Source: Dama dama
Lineage: Eukaryota; Chordata; Mammalia; Artiodactyla; Cervidae
Assembly (NCBI RefSeq): GCF_033118175.1
Contig: NC_083698.1
Span: 48,401,501-48,465,500 of the forward strand
DNA: 64,000 nucleotides
Reading direction: 5' to 3'
A model generated the notes under the pieces. The model was not told the origin of the DNA. It worked only from the letters and a program-made list of their open reading frames with translations, and did no database searches. The position numbers were made by a program, and so were the translations under genes. The stretch's first letter is position 1. The number at the start of each line of letters is the position of its first letter. Positions 22,871 to 33,358 of this stretch are shown here, one piece after another.

Positions 22871-24004
22871 CACTAGTTCTTATTCATGGTTCCTTATCTC
22901 AGGTGTCAGGAGCGTAAAGACACAAGCTTGAAAGTTACCCTTATTTCTTCCCTTCAGTAAGAAACTACATGGATGATAGTTTCTGACATAAAATGTTGAG
23001 CTGATTTTTCTCAATTTCAAGTGGTAATGGGATATTTAGAATGTTCCAGATAGAAAAGGTAGGAAAATCAGAAAGAAGAAAACAAGGGAAAAGTATAAAA
23101 TTAAAGTTGAACCCATAAAACTTAAAATTGGAAGAACTTCCTGTTCACATCTCTGCCTTTAGACAGACATGAAAATAGTTTTATTTCCAATTTACTAATG
23201 AATAGCTTAGACCTTCGAGTGATAAACCCAAGGTCATCCAGCAAGTCTGTCATAAAAGGGAAACTAAGACCCACGATTCTGATATATGAGGGCAGTGCAT
23301 GTCATGCTACAAGATGGTGGCCAAAGGGAGAAAGAGTAAACGTACAGAGCCCAGGTTGTTAAGCAGACTCTGGTCTACAACAGTGGGACACAGACATCCT
23401 TCAGGGAGAGCTCGCTCTCCTCACTCCACACATCTCTGAACACAGGGCTTAATCTCAAACACCACCTGGCAGACAGTATGGCATCTATAGAAACAGATCA
23501 AAAGGCAACTTCATCTCCTCTACTTGTTACCTGAAAAAAATCAATGTTGTCTTCTTGGATGATAATCCACCACACTACCACACAGTCTGAGAGGCTACTT
23601 GGGTGAGTCAGTCTCCTAAAATTCATGAATATCTGGGCACACCACTTCATAAGAGCAACTTTATTAGCTACAAGAAACTCACAGTGGGGGGAGGTCCATC
23701 TGCCCTAAACCTGACAAAACAAATTCCAGAGAATGACACACTGTCTGACCAAACATGATCGTTGATTTCATTGAGGTGTTGGAGACCATGCTGAAGTTAT
23801 TACAGATTCAATTTTTAAAATCGTATCAAATCACAGTATTGTAGAGTGGGCTCACAGCTGAGTCTTGAATTAGGACTATTTAAATAAACTACATTTTGGC
23901 CAGCCATGTAAATAAGCATGGCTACACTAAATTCACTGATCTTAGAAAAAGAACTTTTTTATACAATGGGTAACAATATCATGTGCTGACATTCTCAACA
24001 TAGA
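22871..24004. other. Unassigned interval with a possible MIR relic
   Basis: The portion 23165-23285 (tttactaatgaatagc, cccaaggtcatccagcaag) resembles the antisense core of a MIR SINE. The rest is not recognised. Confidence 0.35.
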
Positions 24005-24205
24005 AGGCCCTGTGAACATTTTATCGATTTAATCTTCACCCCCACTATAATCCTGTGGGGGTGATTATTTTTTTGAATGTGAAGAAAAGACCAAGGAGGT
24101 TAATTTTCTAGAGCCACATATAACTTAGTGTACCACAAAGATGAAAGGCTGGAATTACAGTTTGGGTATTTCTAACCTCAAAGATCTTGCTCTTCCACAG
24201 TGTTC
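24005..24205 (-). mobile_element. MIR SINE relic, antisense
   Basis: The segment has the antisense MIR order: attttatcgatttaatc, ctataatcctgtggggg, an A-rich 'gaggaaac' equivalent, 'cacatataact' and a final ttgctcttccac. Confidence 0.5.
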
Positions 24206-24357
24206 CAAGATTGGCTATAAAAGGATTATGACCCTTTGGTTGATGATCCAATCTCTGGCTTAGGTTTAACTGCAGTTGACCACCACCATGCCCTCTTCAT
24301 CTCTCACATCATCTATGCACAAAAAATGTAGAAGCAACATGGGAACTACTTCCTTAC

Positions 24358-24780
24358 TTCAGTTCAGTTCAGTTCAGTCGCTCAGTCATGTCCGACTCTT
24401 TGCAACCCCACGGACTGCAGCATGCCAGGCCTCCCTGTCCATTACCAACTCCCAGAGTTTACTCAAACTCATGTCCATTGAGTCGGTGATGCCATCCAAC
24501 CATCTCATCCTCTGTTGTCCCCTTCTCTTCCTGCCTTCTATCTTTTCAAATGAGTCAGTTCTTCGCATCCGGTGGCCAAAGTATTGGAGTTTCAGCTTCA
24601 GCATCAGTCCTTCCAGTGCATATTCAGGGCTGATTTCCTTTAAGATGGACTGGTTGGATCTCCTTGCTGTCCAAGGGACTCTCAAGAGTTTTCTCCAACA
24701 CCACAACTCGAAAGCATCAATTCTTCGGCGCTCAGCTTTCTTTATAGTCCAACTCTCACATCCATACATGACTACTGGAT
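24358..24780 (-). mobile_element. BovB LINE 3' end, antisense, copy 4
   Basis: A 423-bp, 5'-truncated and quite young-looking BovB tail. The minus-strand frame 24769-24386 is open for 127 codons and encodes the C-terminal part of the BovB protein, starting YGCESWTIKKAE. The 3' end carries a short (AGTTC)n-type tail at 24360-24380. Confidence 0.93.
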
Positions 24781-24979
24781 ATTTACCTAGGTCAGCTCTG
24801 TTGACAAATCTGCATCTTCACATTAAGATATTTCGGCTTCATAGTGGCTTGAGGCTAAGGTGACTACAGGATTATAGATTAGGCACCATCCTCTCCAAAT
24901 TCATCCCTATGTAAACACTTTATTTTCTTCCTTTGTTTATACAAACCTAGTCATTTTAGAATTTTTTACTGGTGGAATT

Positions 24980-25370
24980 TTTTCAGTTATTGAAAAATAA
25001 TTTATGTAAAATGAACTGCATTCATTTCAAGTAAAATTCCACGAGTTTTAACAGCTGTGAATACTCATGAAACCAGCACTATAATTAAGATACAAACATT
25101 TCCATCACCATACAATGGGTTTTTTAAAAATCACTTTAGATTGTTACATAGCATTATGCTTTCTATTTACATATTATTTCTATAGGCCAGTTTACTACTT
25201 AAAAAAATGTACTGTGAACATTTTTCTAAGTCAGCAAATACAGATCCAACACATTCTTTTTAATAGCTTCACAGAAGTCCATCTTATATATGTACCATAA
25301 TTTATTCACCCATTTCCCTATTGATGGGCTTTATTCAGATTGTTCCAGGGTTTCCCCTCCTCCCCTCCTG
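24980..25370 (-). mobile_element. Old L1 3' end, antisense
   Basis: It reads like the reverse of an L1M tail: gttttaacagctgtgaatac, gtcagcaaatacagatcc, ctattgatgggctttattc. Confidence 0.6.
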
Positions 25371-26140
25371 TATTTTATCTCTTACTGTGTGTGCCAAAAT
25401 CATTACTAATATGTGATTTCTTTTTCCTTAAAAGAAATTTGGGGTTTGAGTCATGGGTATATTTTCCCTCACATTTACTTTCTTGGGTTGCGTACAAGGA
25501 AAGAATTATCATTCAACTATTCATTTAATCATTTAGTCCATAGTATTACTGGCAATCAGAAGAGATCTGTAATTCATGAGCAAAGAAGAGAGCTCTTGAT
25601 TCACTAAGAAAACAGACAATTTTGTGAAGCTAGCCATTTATCTGTCAAAGTGAACCACAGTGAGAAACCACTATGTACCTTCAATTATTTTCATTTATGC
25701 TTTAAAAACGTTTTCTTTTTTTGTATTGGGTATAAGGTTGATCCATATTTTACTATATTTCAATTAGCTTTTGACAAAACTAAGTATATGAAAATATAAT
25801 CAAGAGAATTAGAAGAATGAGATTAGAATGCATAGTCAACCCAGATTTTTTTTTAATGGGAAAAAGTCAGGAATTGAGAAAACAATGAAAGAGACTTTTT
25901 TCTTAAAAAATTTTCCCACTGTTATAATCAATGACACAGTAAAATCTTTATACTCTGTATTTGAGTATTACCAATTATGTTTCTGCAGGAGGGATTCCTG
26001 GAAATGGTTTTGTTGTGTGAAAGGCATAGGTGTTTAAAATTATGAGCTATAACGCTTTAAAGGGGGACGTCCTCTAAATGAACGTATCTCAGAAACTGGT
26101 CACTCCTTCCATTGAGGAATGTCACTGTGCCTTGCAATGC
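25371..26140. other. Unassigned AT-rich interval
   Basis: No recognised repeat or gene. Short overlapping frames on the plus strand at 25340-25607 show no similarity to a family I know. Confidence 0.3.
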
Positions 26141-26330
26141 AGTGATTCCAGGGGCCCAGGGACAGGATGCTGGTCCTGGAGGCAGTCGCAGAGCCTCGAG
26201 CCGTCTCTAGTGCTCTGAGGAAGCTCAGGGAACTAAAACAGGACCCGCAGGCCCGCCTGCCGCTGCCCGGCCTCCTCCCCCTTGAGCCCGAGGTGTATCT
26301 GCTGGCTTTCTAGGCTGGATCTTCCAGCTT
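26141..26330. other. Local GC-rich, CpG-containing patch
   Basis: About 190 bases with clearly higher GC and about ten CpG sites (for example cagtcgcagagcctcgagcc and cccgcaggcccgcctgccg) in an AT-rich surrounding. It is too short for a classical CpG island; no gene start is evident. Confidence 0.55.
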
Positions 26331-26695
26331 CCAGCTGTCCTGTCTATCCTTTAACACACCAGACTTAGGGCCTTCCAATGTCTGTTTCCTCAAGATTTTT
26401 AGAAGGCTGGCCACTTCTGCTTATTCACATAAGAGCTTAAGACATAAACTCCTCAGGGAGGCCTTCGCTGGCTACTAGCTGCCCAATAGAATTACCTTCC
26501 TTCACACCCCTCCTCTCCTCAGGTCAAGATTATCTCACAGAATTTTCACTACCTGAATCCCACTGGCTCTGTAGTCAAAATCCACCTGCCTTTCCCACCC
26601 ATTACTGACACAATAGCCAAGGGGGTTCCCTATCAAATCCAAATCACTCTCCTGCTCAAAACCCTCAGAATGCTTTCTAGAGCTTTTCGTTGAGC

Positions 26696-26891
26696 GCTGT
26701 GTGTGCTTAGTCGTGTCCCACTGTTTGAGACCCCGCGAACTGTAGCCCACCAGGCGCTTCTGTCCATGGAATTTCCTGGCAAGAATACTGGAGTGGGCTC
26801 ACATTTCCGCCTCCAGGGCACCTTCCTGACCACGGTTGGAACCCACATCTCCTGTGTCTCCTGCACTATAGGTAGAATCTTTTATGTGCTG
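26696..26891 (-). mobile_element. Bov-tA SINE in the L2 relic
   Basis: Antisense Bov-tA with gtgtgcttagtcgtgtcc at its tail side and a degraded head. Confidence 0.85.
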
Positions 26892-26901
26892 AATGACAGT
26901 A

Positions 26902-27020
26902 TTTTTTTTTTTCTTTTTTTTAAATTTTGGCTGCACAGCACAGCCTGCCGGATTTTAGTTCCCCAACCAGGGATCAAACCCATGGCCCAGTCTTAAACAC
27001 TGGACCACCAGGAAGTCCCT
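26902..27020 (-). mobile_element. CHR-type SINE, antisense
   Basis: A T-rich tail is followed by ttttggctgcacagcacag, ccccaaccagggatcaaacc and the head-side caccaggaagtccct. This is the short CHR-family layout in reverse. Confidence 0.75.
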
Positions 27021-27609
27021 AGAGTTATCTTATGGTCATTTACTGGGCTCTGTCTCAGCTCCAGGCTATGGCTCCATGCCTTCTGTTCTCTCCTGAATGA
27101 CTCCCAGAGGCTGCAGTGCCTCCTGCTGTTCCTCTATGTACCAGGAACTTCCTCGACCTCTAGTTCCTCCCACTAGAACACTGAACTCAGACATTCATGA
27201 GACTCATACCCCGGCTTCCTTCAGGCTCAGATCAAAAGGATACCCTGCACCGCTTTGCTCTGCCTTTTATTTCTTCATGGAATTTATCGCTAGCTAAAAT
27301 TATTTTGCTTACTTATTATGCATTGTCTACCAGTAGACCGTAAGTTCTAGGAGGGCATGGGCTTTTATTCTCGCTTCCCTTTTGTCATCCTCAGAGGCCA
27401 GCACATAGTCACTTCTCAATATATATTGCCTGTGAGCACAGGGAAATTATCTCTTGTATCTCTCTTGTATCTCTCTCCCTCAACTATAAAGTAAGCTTCT
27501 TGGAAACTGGGATACCATGTTTCTGGTTTATCATTGTCTCCCTAGTGTCCATTTCTGTCCATGGCATCTGACAGATTCTAAGCATTTATTAAAAGAATAT
27601 AACTGTGAC

Positions 27610-28165
27610 ACTGACAGAGCTTGGGATGTAACAGTGACCATTTCTGTCTAGGTATTTATTTGAACAACATTTAGTTTAAAGGGATTTAGAATACGTAGAA
27701 GGGTATCTTCAAGACTACCTGTACAAAGTTGCGTCCACCCAAAGTTTACATCCATGTGAGTAAACAAACATGTGAGTGTGACCTTATTTGGAAATAGTAT
27801 CTTGGCAGGGGAGATCACCTCAAGTTGAGGATGAAGGTGGTGGTACTTACTCCAGTGCCTGGTGCTCTTACAAGAGGGAAATTCCGATACACAAAGATAC
27901 AGAGGGAGAACATCATGTGATACCAGTGACAGAGACTAGAGTGATGCATTTACAAGCCAAGGAACCCCAAGGATTGGTGGTGCCTACCAGAAGCTAGGAA
28001 GAGGGCAGGAATGATTCCCCCCAGAGCCTTCAGAGAGAGCATGGCCCTGCCAACAACTTGATTTTGAACTTTTAGAATTCCAGAACTGTGACAGAGTAAG
28101 TTATGGTTGTTTGTTCTACTCAGTCTGTTACTTTGTTTTAGCATTCCTAGGAAACTTATAATCAC
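27610..28165 (+). mobile_element. Old MaLR-like LTR
   Basis: The order gtgaccttatttggaaatag, tgcatttacaagccaagg, agaagctaggaagagggc, ttccagaactgtgaca and gttactttgttttagc is that of a widespread mammalian LTR family. The subfamily was not determined. Confidence 0.6.
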
Positions 28166-30670
28166 CATCTCTCTTTTTAAAAATCCTGTTAATCAAAAGA
28201 TGTCAATATAAAAAAAATTTTAGTTTGATAGTGATCTAGAAGCTCTTTCATTTTGAGTGTTGGAGTTTCTATTAAAGACAAGATTGTTCACAGTGAGAAA
28301 CTAATGACAAATTGTCTTGGCCTGCTAAATATTTGCCTGAAGAAATGAGAAGATATTTCCCCATGCCAGGGGATAGGTGCTCAGTGTAATAGCTGGTGAT
28401 TAGCTTTACTGACAGAAAGCCAAGAACACAGAAGTAGTTGAGTCAGATGAATATATCCTGAGACAGCCTCTAGAAAAGCCAAAATTTATATAACATGTAA
28501 CACACCTAGACAGGTACACATTCATAAAACAGCAGCATTATGTAAGGAATGATGCTTGCTTGGCCTACACTCATTATAAAACAATCTTAACTGAAATAAT
28601 CAGTTAAGGTTATAGATATATATCATTAACAATACTGAAGAAGTTCCATAAGCCAAGGCATGAAAAAAACATTGAGAAAAATAAACTTATCCTATGGAAA
28701 AATAATTTTATACATGTAGAGAAAAACATCAGCAGGTCTGCCCCCACACTCCCTCTATCCCTGCAAACATATGAGGCTTGATTAGGGGATAAAGTTGAGG
28801 CCAGTTGGGATGGAGAAGGCTGGATCCTAGGAGAGAGCGGGCATAATGCTGAGATCTCATAGGATACTTCAAGATATTTTGTGATACTGCAGAGGATGAG
28901 GAAGGGAAAAACAATTTCTTGTCTTTCCTGGGAAAAGAGCAAGTTTTACTCCTTGCTGGGAATTTCTACTCAAGCATATGAGAAAGAAAAAGGTGGAAAT
29001 GGCCACAGTACCTCTTACAGAAGCTTGAGTCTCTTGTGTTGAATAATATGAAATTGTTCTTTTGGGGGGGGAGCAAAAGTAGTTAATATGAGCAGTATCA
29101 TAAGGTTCACTAAATGCATTCCACCTAGATTTCTTGGGGAGGTAGCTTTCTTCTCTGATCCTTTTGGTGCGAGGAGTAAGTTTCATATTGAGTTTCAAAG
29201 TGAAGACTTTCCCAGGGTGCATCACACTATTATACAAGTCCCCTGATGCAGAGCCTGGGCATTTAACTCTTCCATCTTTCCATGCCACATGAACAAAACT
29301 CAATAATTTCCTTAATTTCAGGAAAAAGGCTGCTTCAGTCAAACCTAGAAGATGGCAATTCTTTATATTTTTTCCTCTGATTTATGTATCATTTTTAAAA
29401 AAAACAAATTGTGAGTGCATCATAGTATTTAAATTAAAACAACACTTTATGCTTTAAAAGTACAAGAAAATAGATTTTTTATTCTCTCCAAGTTCTCCTC
29501 TAAAAAAAAGAGGGGTTGCACTCCAAAGACAGATAACCTAGGGACAGGTGAGGGTCTCATACGTGCCATTGGCCATGTTAACCTAATGCAGTGATGCACA
29601 GTCACAGTGGCAAGCACTGTTCATTAGAAGAAATAAAACTAGTCACTGAAATAAGGCTTTTAAAAATGATTTTTGTTTTCACAGCAAAGAAGCTTGAAAG
29701 CAATAACCCATTTGTCCTGAGGGAAATAGCAGACAACTTCCTAGGCTCGAGAGGATATACCAAACAGCATGGAAATCATAAGGTAAATACCATCTGAGAT
29801 GTATCTGCAGGAGAGTTACTTATATCACATTAAGAACATTCTGCCAACCCCTCAGCTTGGTGTCAGTTAGACCCTGAGGCAGCACTTAACATGGCTACTT
29901 TAAAGAAAAACCCACCCACTATGCAAGACAGTGCGCAGGCCAACCTACCTTCTCCCTGCTGCTTCCTAGAGGCAAAGATCTCACTGGATCCAGGAAATAC
30001 TGTTTCAGGAAGATTGTCACACATTCCTTCAGGGCCTCTCATGTTTGCCATGGGTTCTTATAACCTAGACAACAAGAGCCATGAAAAGAAAGTTTGGTGG
30101 GAGCTGACGAGATAATTTAGTAGAAGTTCTTCCAGCAAATGGGATGTGTGTTCAAATAAAAAGAACCAAGCCCTTTAAAAACTAAACAAACAACAATATG
30201 AAAGGTAGGGTCAGCAGCTGAGCTACAAAAAAGTTTTTAAAAGAATGCTGAGAAGATAAATATAAAGCCAGCTGGCTGTGTTGACCTGTCTTTCCTCATA
30301 AGGGTTTTCTCTCCTCTTGATTCACTATAAGAATTGTTCTAACCCTTTCCAGCTTCAGGAAGAAAAGTAAAATGTATGTCTTCACTGGAGCTGTATTCAA
30401 GATTTATGTAGAGCATGTTATGGAAATATTGGCTTTTTTCTTTACCTTAATAGAATATTGTAATAAAAGATTTGATATTGATAAACATTAAAAAATAATA
30501 CATCCTCCAAAACATATGCAGAAAAATATAAATGAAAGCCCTAAATGCCTTTTAAACTGAAATGAATTTTCATTATTTTTTTTTTAAAAAGACTTCAAGC
30601 TTCTTGAAGGATGAAAAGTTAAGAGTATTTATTACAGTTCCATTAATCTTTGCATGAGAAAGTAAAAAGT
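28166..30670. other. Repeat-poor interval with one exon-like segment
   Basis: About 2.5 kb without a recognised transposon. A minus-strand frame at 29342-28869 is open for 157 codons but has biased, AT-rich composition and no recognised motif. An exon-like segment at 29685-29782 is listed separately. Confidence 0.3.
29685..29782 (+). other. Exon-like segment (unproven)
   Basis: A 98-bp open stretch is preceded by a pyrimidine-rich acceptor (tttttgttttcacag, ending 29684) and followed by a donor-like AAG|gtaaat at 29783. The open frame gives 32 whole codons after two phase bases (KKLESNNPFVLREIADN near its start) and has no stop. I do not recognise the peptide. It may be a lncRNA exon or chance. 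Confidence 0.2.
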
Positions 30671-30879
30671 AAACGTGTTAGTCGTTCAGTCATGTTCTAC
30701 TCTTTGTGACCCTATAGACTGTAGACTGCCAGGCTCCTCTGTGCTTTGAATTCCCCAGGCAAGAATACTGGAGTGGGTAGCCATTCCCTTCTCTAGGGGA
30801 TCTTCCTGACCCAGGGATCAAACCCAGGTCTCCTGCTTTGCAGGCAGATTCTTTACCATCTGAGCCAGCAGGGAAGCCC
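30671..30879 (-). mobile_element. Bov-tA SINE
   Basis: Complete antisense Bov-tA ending gccagcagggaagccc. Confidence 0.92.
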
Positions 30880-30958
30880 TTTCAAGAGTAAGGTCCTGCA
30901 AAAATTAGCAATGATTCTTGATGCCAAAGGAATTTAGCACTGACCATACCTGTTATCA

Positions 30959-31164
30959 GCTGACTTCCCTGGTGGCTCAGACGGTAAAGCATCTTTCTAC
31001 AACATGGGAGACCTGGGTTCGATCTCTGGGTCGGGAAGATCCCCTGGAGAAGGAAATGGCAACCCACTCCAGTACTCTTGCCTGGAAAATCCCATGGACG
31101 GAGGAGCCTGGTAGGCTGCAGTCCATGGGGTCTCGAAGAGTTGGACACGACTTCACTTTCACTT
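30959..31164 (+). mobile_element. Bov-tA SINE with perfect 12-bp target duplication
   Basis: A young, full-length Bov-tA flanked by tacctgttatca at 30947-30958 and 31165-31176. It lies about 80 bases from the preceding SINE in inverted orientation. Confidence 0.95.
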
Positions 31165-31566
31165 TACCTGTTATCAACAGATTTGTCTTAAAAATTTGTA
31201 AAGATCCTCATAATATTTTCATTTTATCAAGTCCTAAACCTTTTCAGTATCAATGAACTGAAAACTCTGATGAATATATTTTTATTTCCTGCCTTTGGTT
31301 AGCTTTTTGAGGTGCTGCTGGCTAAATCACTTACAGAGTTAATGGAAAACAAACAAAGGAAAACAACACCCAATCTTTTTTCCATTTACTCTAGCAGAGC
31401 CCTGATTGTGAAAGTGATTGTTTACATCTACAGGTTAAGTGTATTTGACTTAGAATAACTGACTAACAAAGCAACATGAGTTCATGTCATCCATGTCATC
31501 TTTGTAACTGAAGAAAAGCATTTGGACTTTCTTCTTAGACTCGTTATTCACCTGTTTTGATAACAC

Positions 31567-31644
31567 TGATGATTGGGTCTGAGTCAACATCACCCAAGCC
31601 ATGTGTGATGATTGGGTCTGAGTCAACATCACCCAAGCCATGTG
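31567..31644. repeat. Two perfect 39-bp tandem copies
   Basis: The unit beginning tgatgattgggtctgagtc occurs at 31567-31605 and 31606-31644 without a mismatch. The second copy abuts an antisense SINE. Confidence 0.95.
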
Positions 31645-31852
31645 TACATGTTCAGTCATGTCCAACTCTATGTGACCCTATGGATTGTGGCCCTCCAGGC
31701 TCTTCTGTCCATGGGATTTCCCGGGCAAGCATACTGGAGGGGGTTGCCATTTCCTACTCCAGGAGATCTTCCTGACCCAGGGATTGAATTGGTATATCCT
31801 GCATCTTCTGCATTGCAGGTGCAGTCTTTACCAGTGAGCCATCGAGGAAACC
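31645..31852 (-). mobile_element. Bov-tA SINE
   Basis: Antisense Bov-tA from tgttcagtcatgtccaac to the head-side gccatcgaggaaacc. Confidence 0.92.
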
Positions 31853-32363
31853 TAAGCCAACACCAGATATACTGGAAATCCTGTTGGAGGTAAAAATTTA
31901 CCTCTGCACAGAGGCATGGGCCAAAGAAACCTTTAGGATTGCCTGGAATTCTGTGTATATACAGCTGTAAAAATCTTTACTACAAAGTGTGAGAGGTTGG
32001 TATCTAAACTGTCTGTTCTCTATAAAGCGAAAATCCTGGATGGCTTTCACATATTCAACCTTGATCCTCAGGAGGAAATTAGAACTGAGCGCAGCAGCTA
32101 GGGACTCCATTGTTAGGGACTCACACAGCCTCTGTCCGAACACTGTGAGGCTCACTTGCCATGGAGCCACAGCTGCCACAGCCCAGCAGCTGCCTGGCGC
32201 TGGAGTAGCGACTGTGTGGTGCTGGAGCGGCTGTGAGGAGACACCCCACGTCTAAGGGCAAAGGAGAAGCCCCAGCAAGACGGTAGGAGGGGCTAAATCG
32301 TGTTTAGAATCAAACCCCACACCCACCAGAGATGCTCAGAGGGCTCAAACAAACTTTGCGCAC

Positions 32364-32793
32364 ACCAGGACCCAGGGACCCCACAGAGACTGAGCCAGAA
32401 CTGTGTTTGAGTGTCTCCTGTGGGGGTACGGGCCAGCAGTGGATGCCGCCGGGGCTCTGGGTGCAGCACACCTGGGTATGGCATAAGCCCTCTTGGAGGA
32501 GGTCGCCATTAACCCCACCATAGAGCTGCCGGAACTTCCACAGGACTGGGAAACAGACTTTTGGAGGGCACAAACAGAACCAGGACCCAGGTGAAAGGAG
32601 CAGTGACCCCACAAGAGACTGACCCAGACTTGCCCGTGAGTGTCCAGAGTCTCCAGTGGAGGTGTGGGTCAGCGGTGTCCTGCAGCAGGGTTGGGGGCGC
32701 TGAGTGCAGCAGTGCGTGCATGGGGCCTTTGGAAGGAGGTTGCCATTATCTTCATTACCTCCACCATAGTTTGGCCCCAGGTAAATAACAAGG
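32364..32793 (+). repeat. Diverged ~215-bp tandem duplication in the BovB 5' UTR
   Basis: Two copies begin with accaggacccagg at 32364 and 32579. Both share the order of blocks gaccccac-agagactga, gagtgtc-, gggtcagc-like, tgcag-, ggaggaggtcgccatta / ggaggttgccattatc, and accatag. Likely a regulatory duplication of the element's own promoter region. Confidence 0.75.
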
Positions 32794-33358
32794 AGGGAAT
32801 ACAGCCACACCCATAAACAGAAAACTGGATTAAAGATTTACTGAACATGGCCCTGCACATCAGAACAAGACCAAATTTCCCCCTCAGTCAGTCTCTCCCA
32901 TCAGGAAGCTTCCATAAGCTACTGATCCTTCTCCATCAGAGGGCACAATGAAAACCACAATCACAGAAAACTAACCAATCTGATCATATGGACCACAGCC
33001 TTGTCTAACTCAATGAAACTAAGAGCCATGCTGTGTAGGGCCACCCAAGACAGACGGGTTATGGTGGAGAGTTCTGACAAAACATGGAGAATGGAATGGC
33101 AAACCACTTCAGTATTCTTTTCTTGAAAACCCAATGAACAGTATGAAAAGGCAAAGAGATAGGACACTGAAAGATGAACTTCCCAGGTCGGTAGGTGCCC
33201 AATATGCTACTGGAGATCAGAGGAAAAATAACTCCAGAAAGACTAAAGAGACAGAGTCAAAGCAAAAACAACACCCAGTTGTGGATGTGACTGGTGATGT
33301 AAGCAAGGTCTGATGCTGTAAAGAGCAATATTGCATAGGAACATGGAATGTTAGGTCC

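Larger units (their letters stand above)
26345..27430 (+). mobile_element. Ancient L2-type LINE relic, interrupted by two SINEs
   Basis: The L2 3' signature is visible: caaaaccctcagaatgc (26656-26672), then after the SINEs a block tgttcctctatgtaccagg, and finally taagttctaggagggcatgg with ccagcacatagtcacttctc. Old and diverged. Confidence 0.5.

Noticed and set aside
28869..29342. 157-codon minus-strand frame as a gene
   Set aside because: No recognisable domain or gene structure was visible, and the composition is consistent with chance in non-coding DNA. It is not formally excluded.
31567..31644. Direct repeats as a CRISPR-like array
   Set aside because: Two adjacent units without spacers, in a mammalian context.
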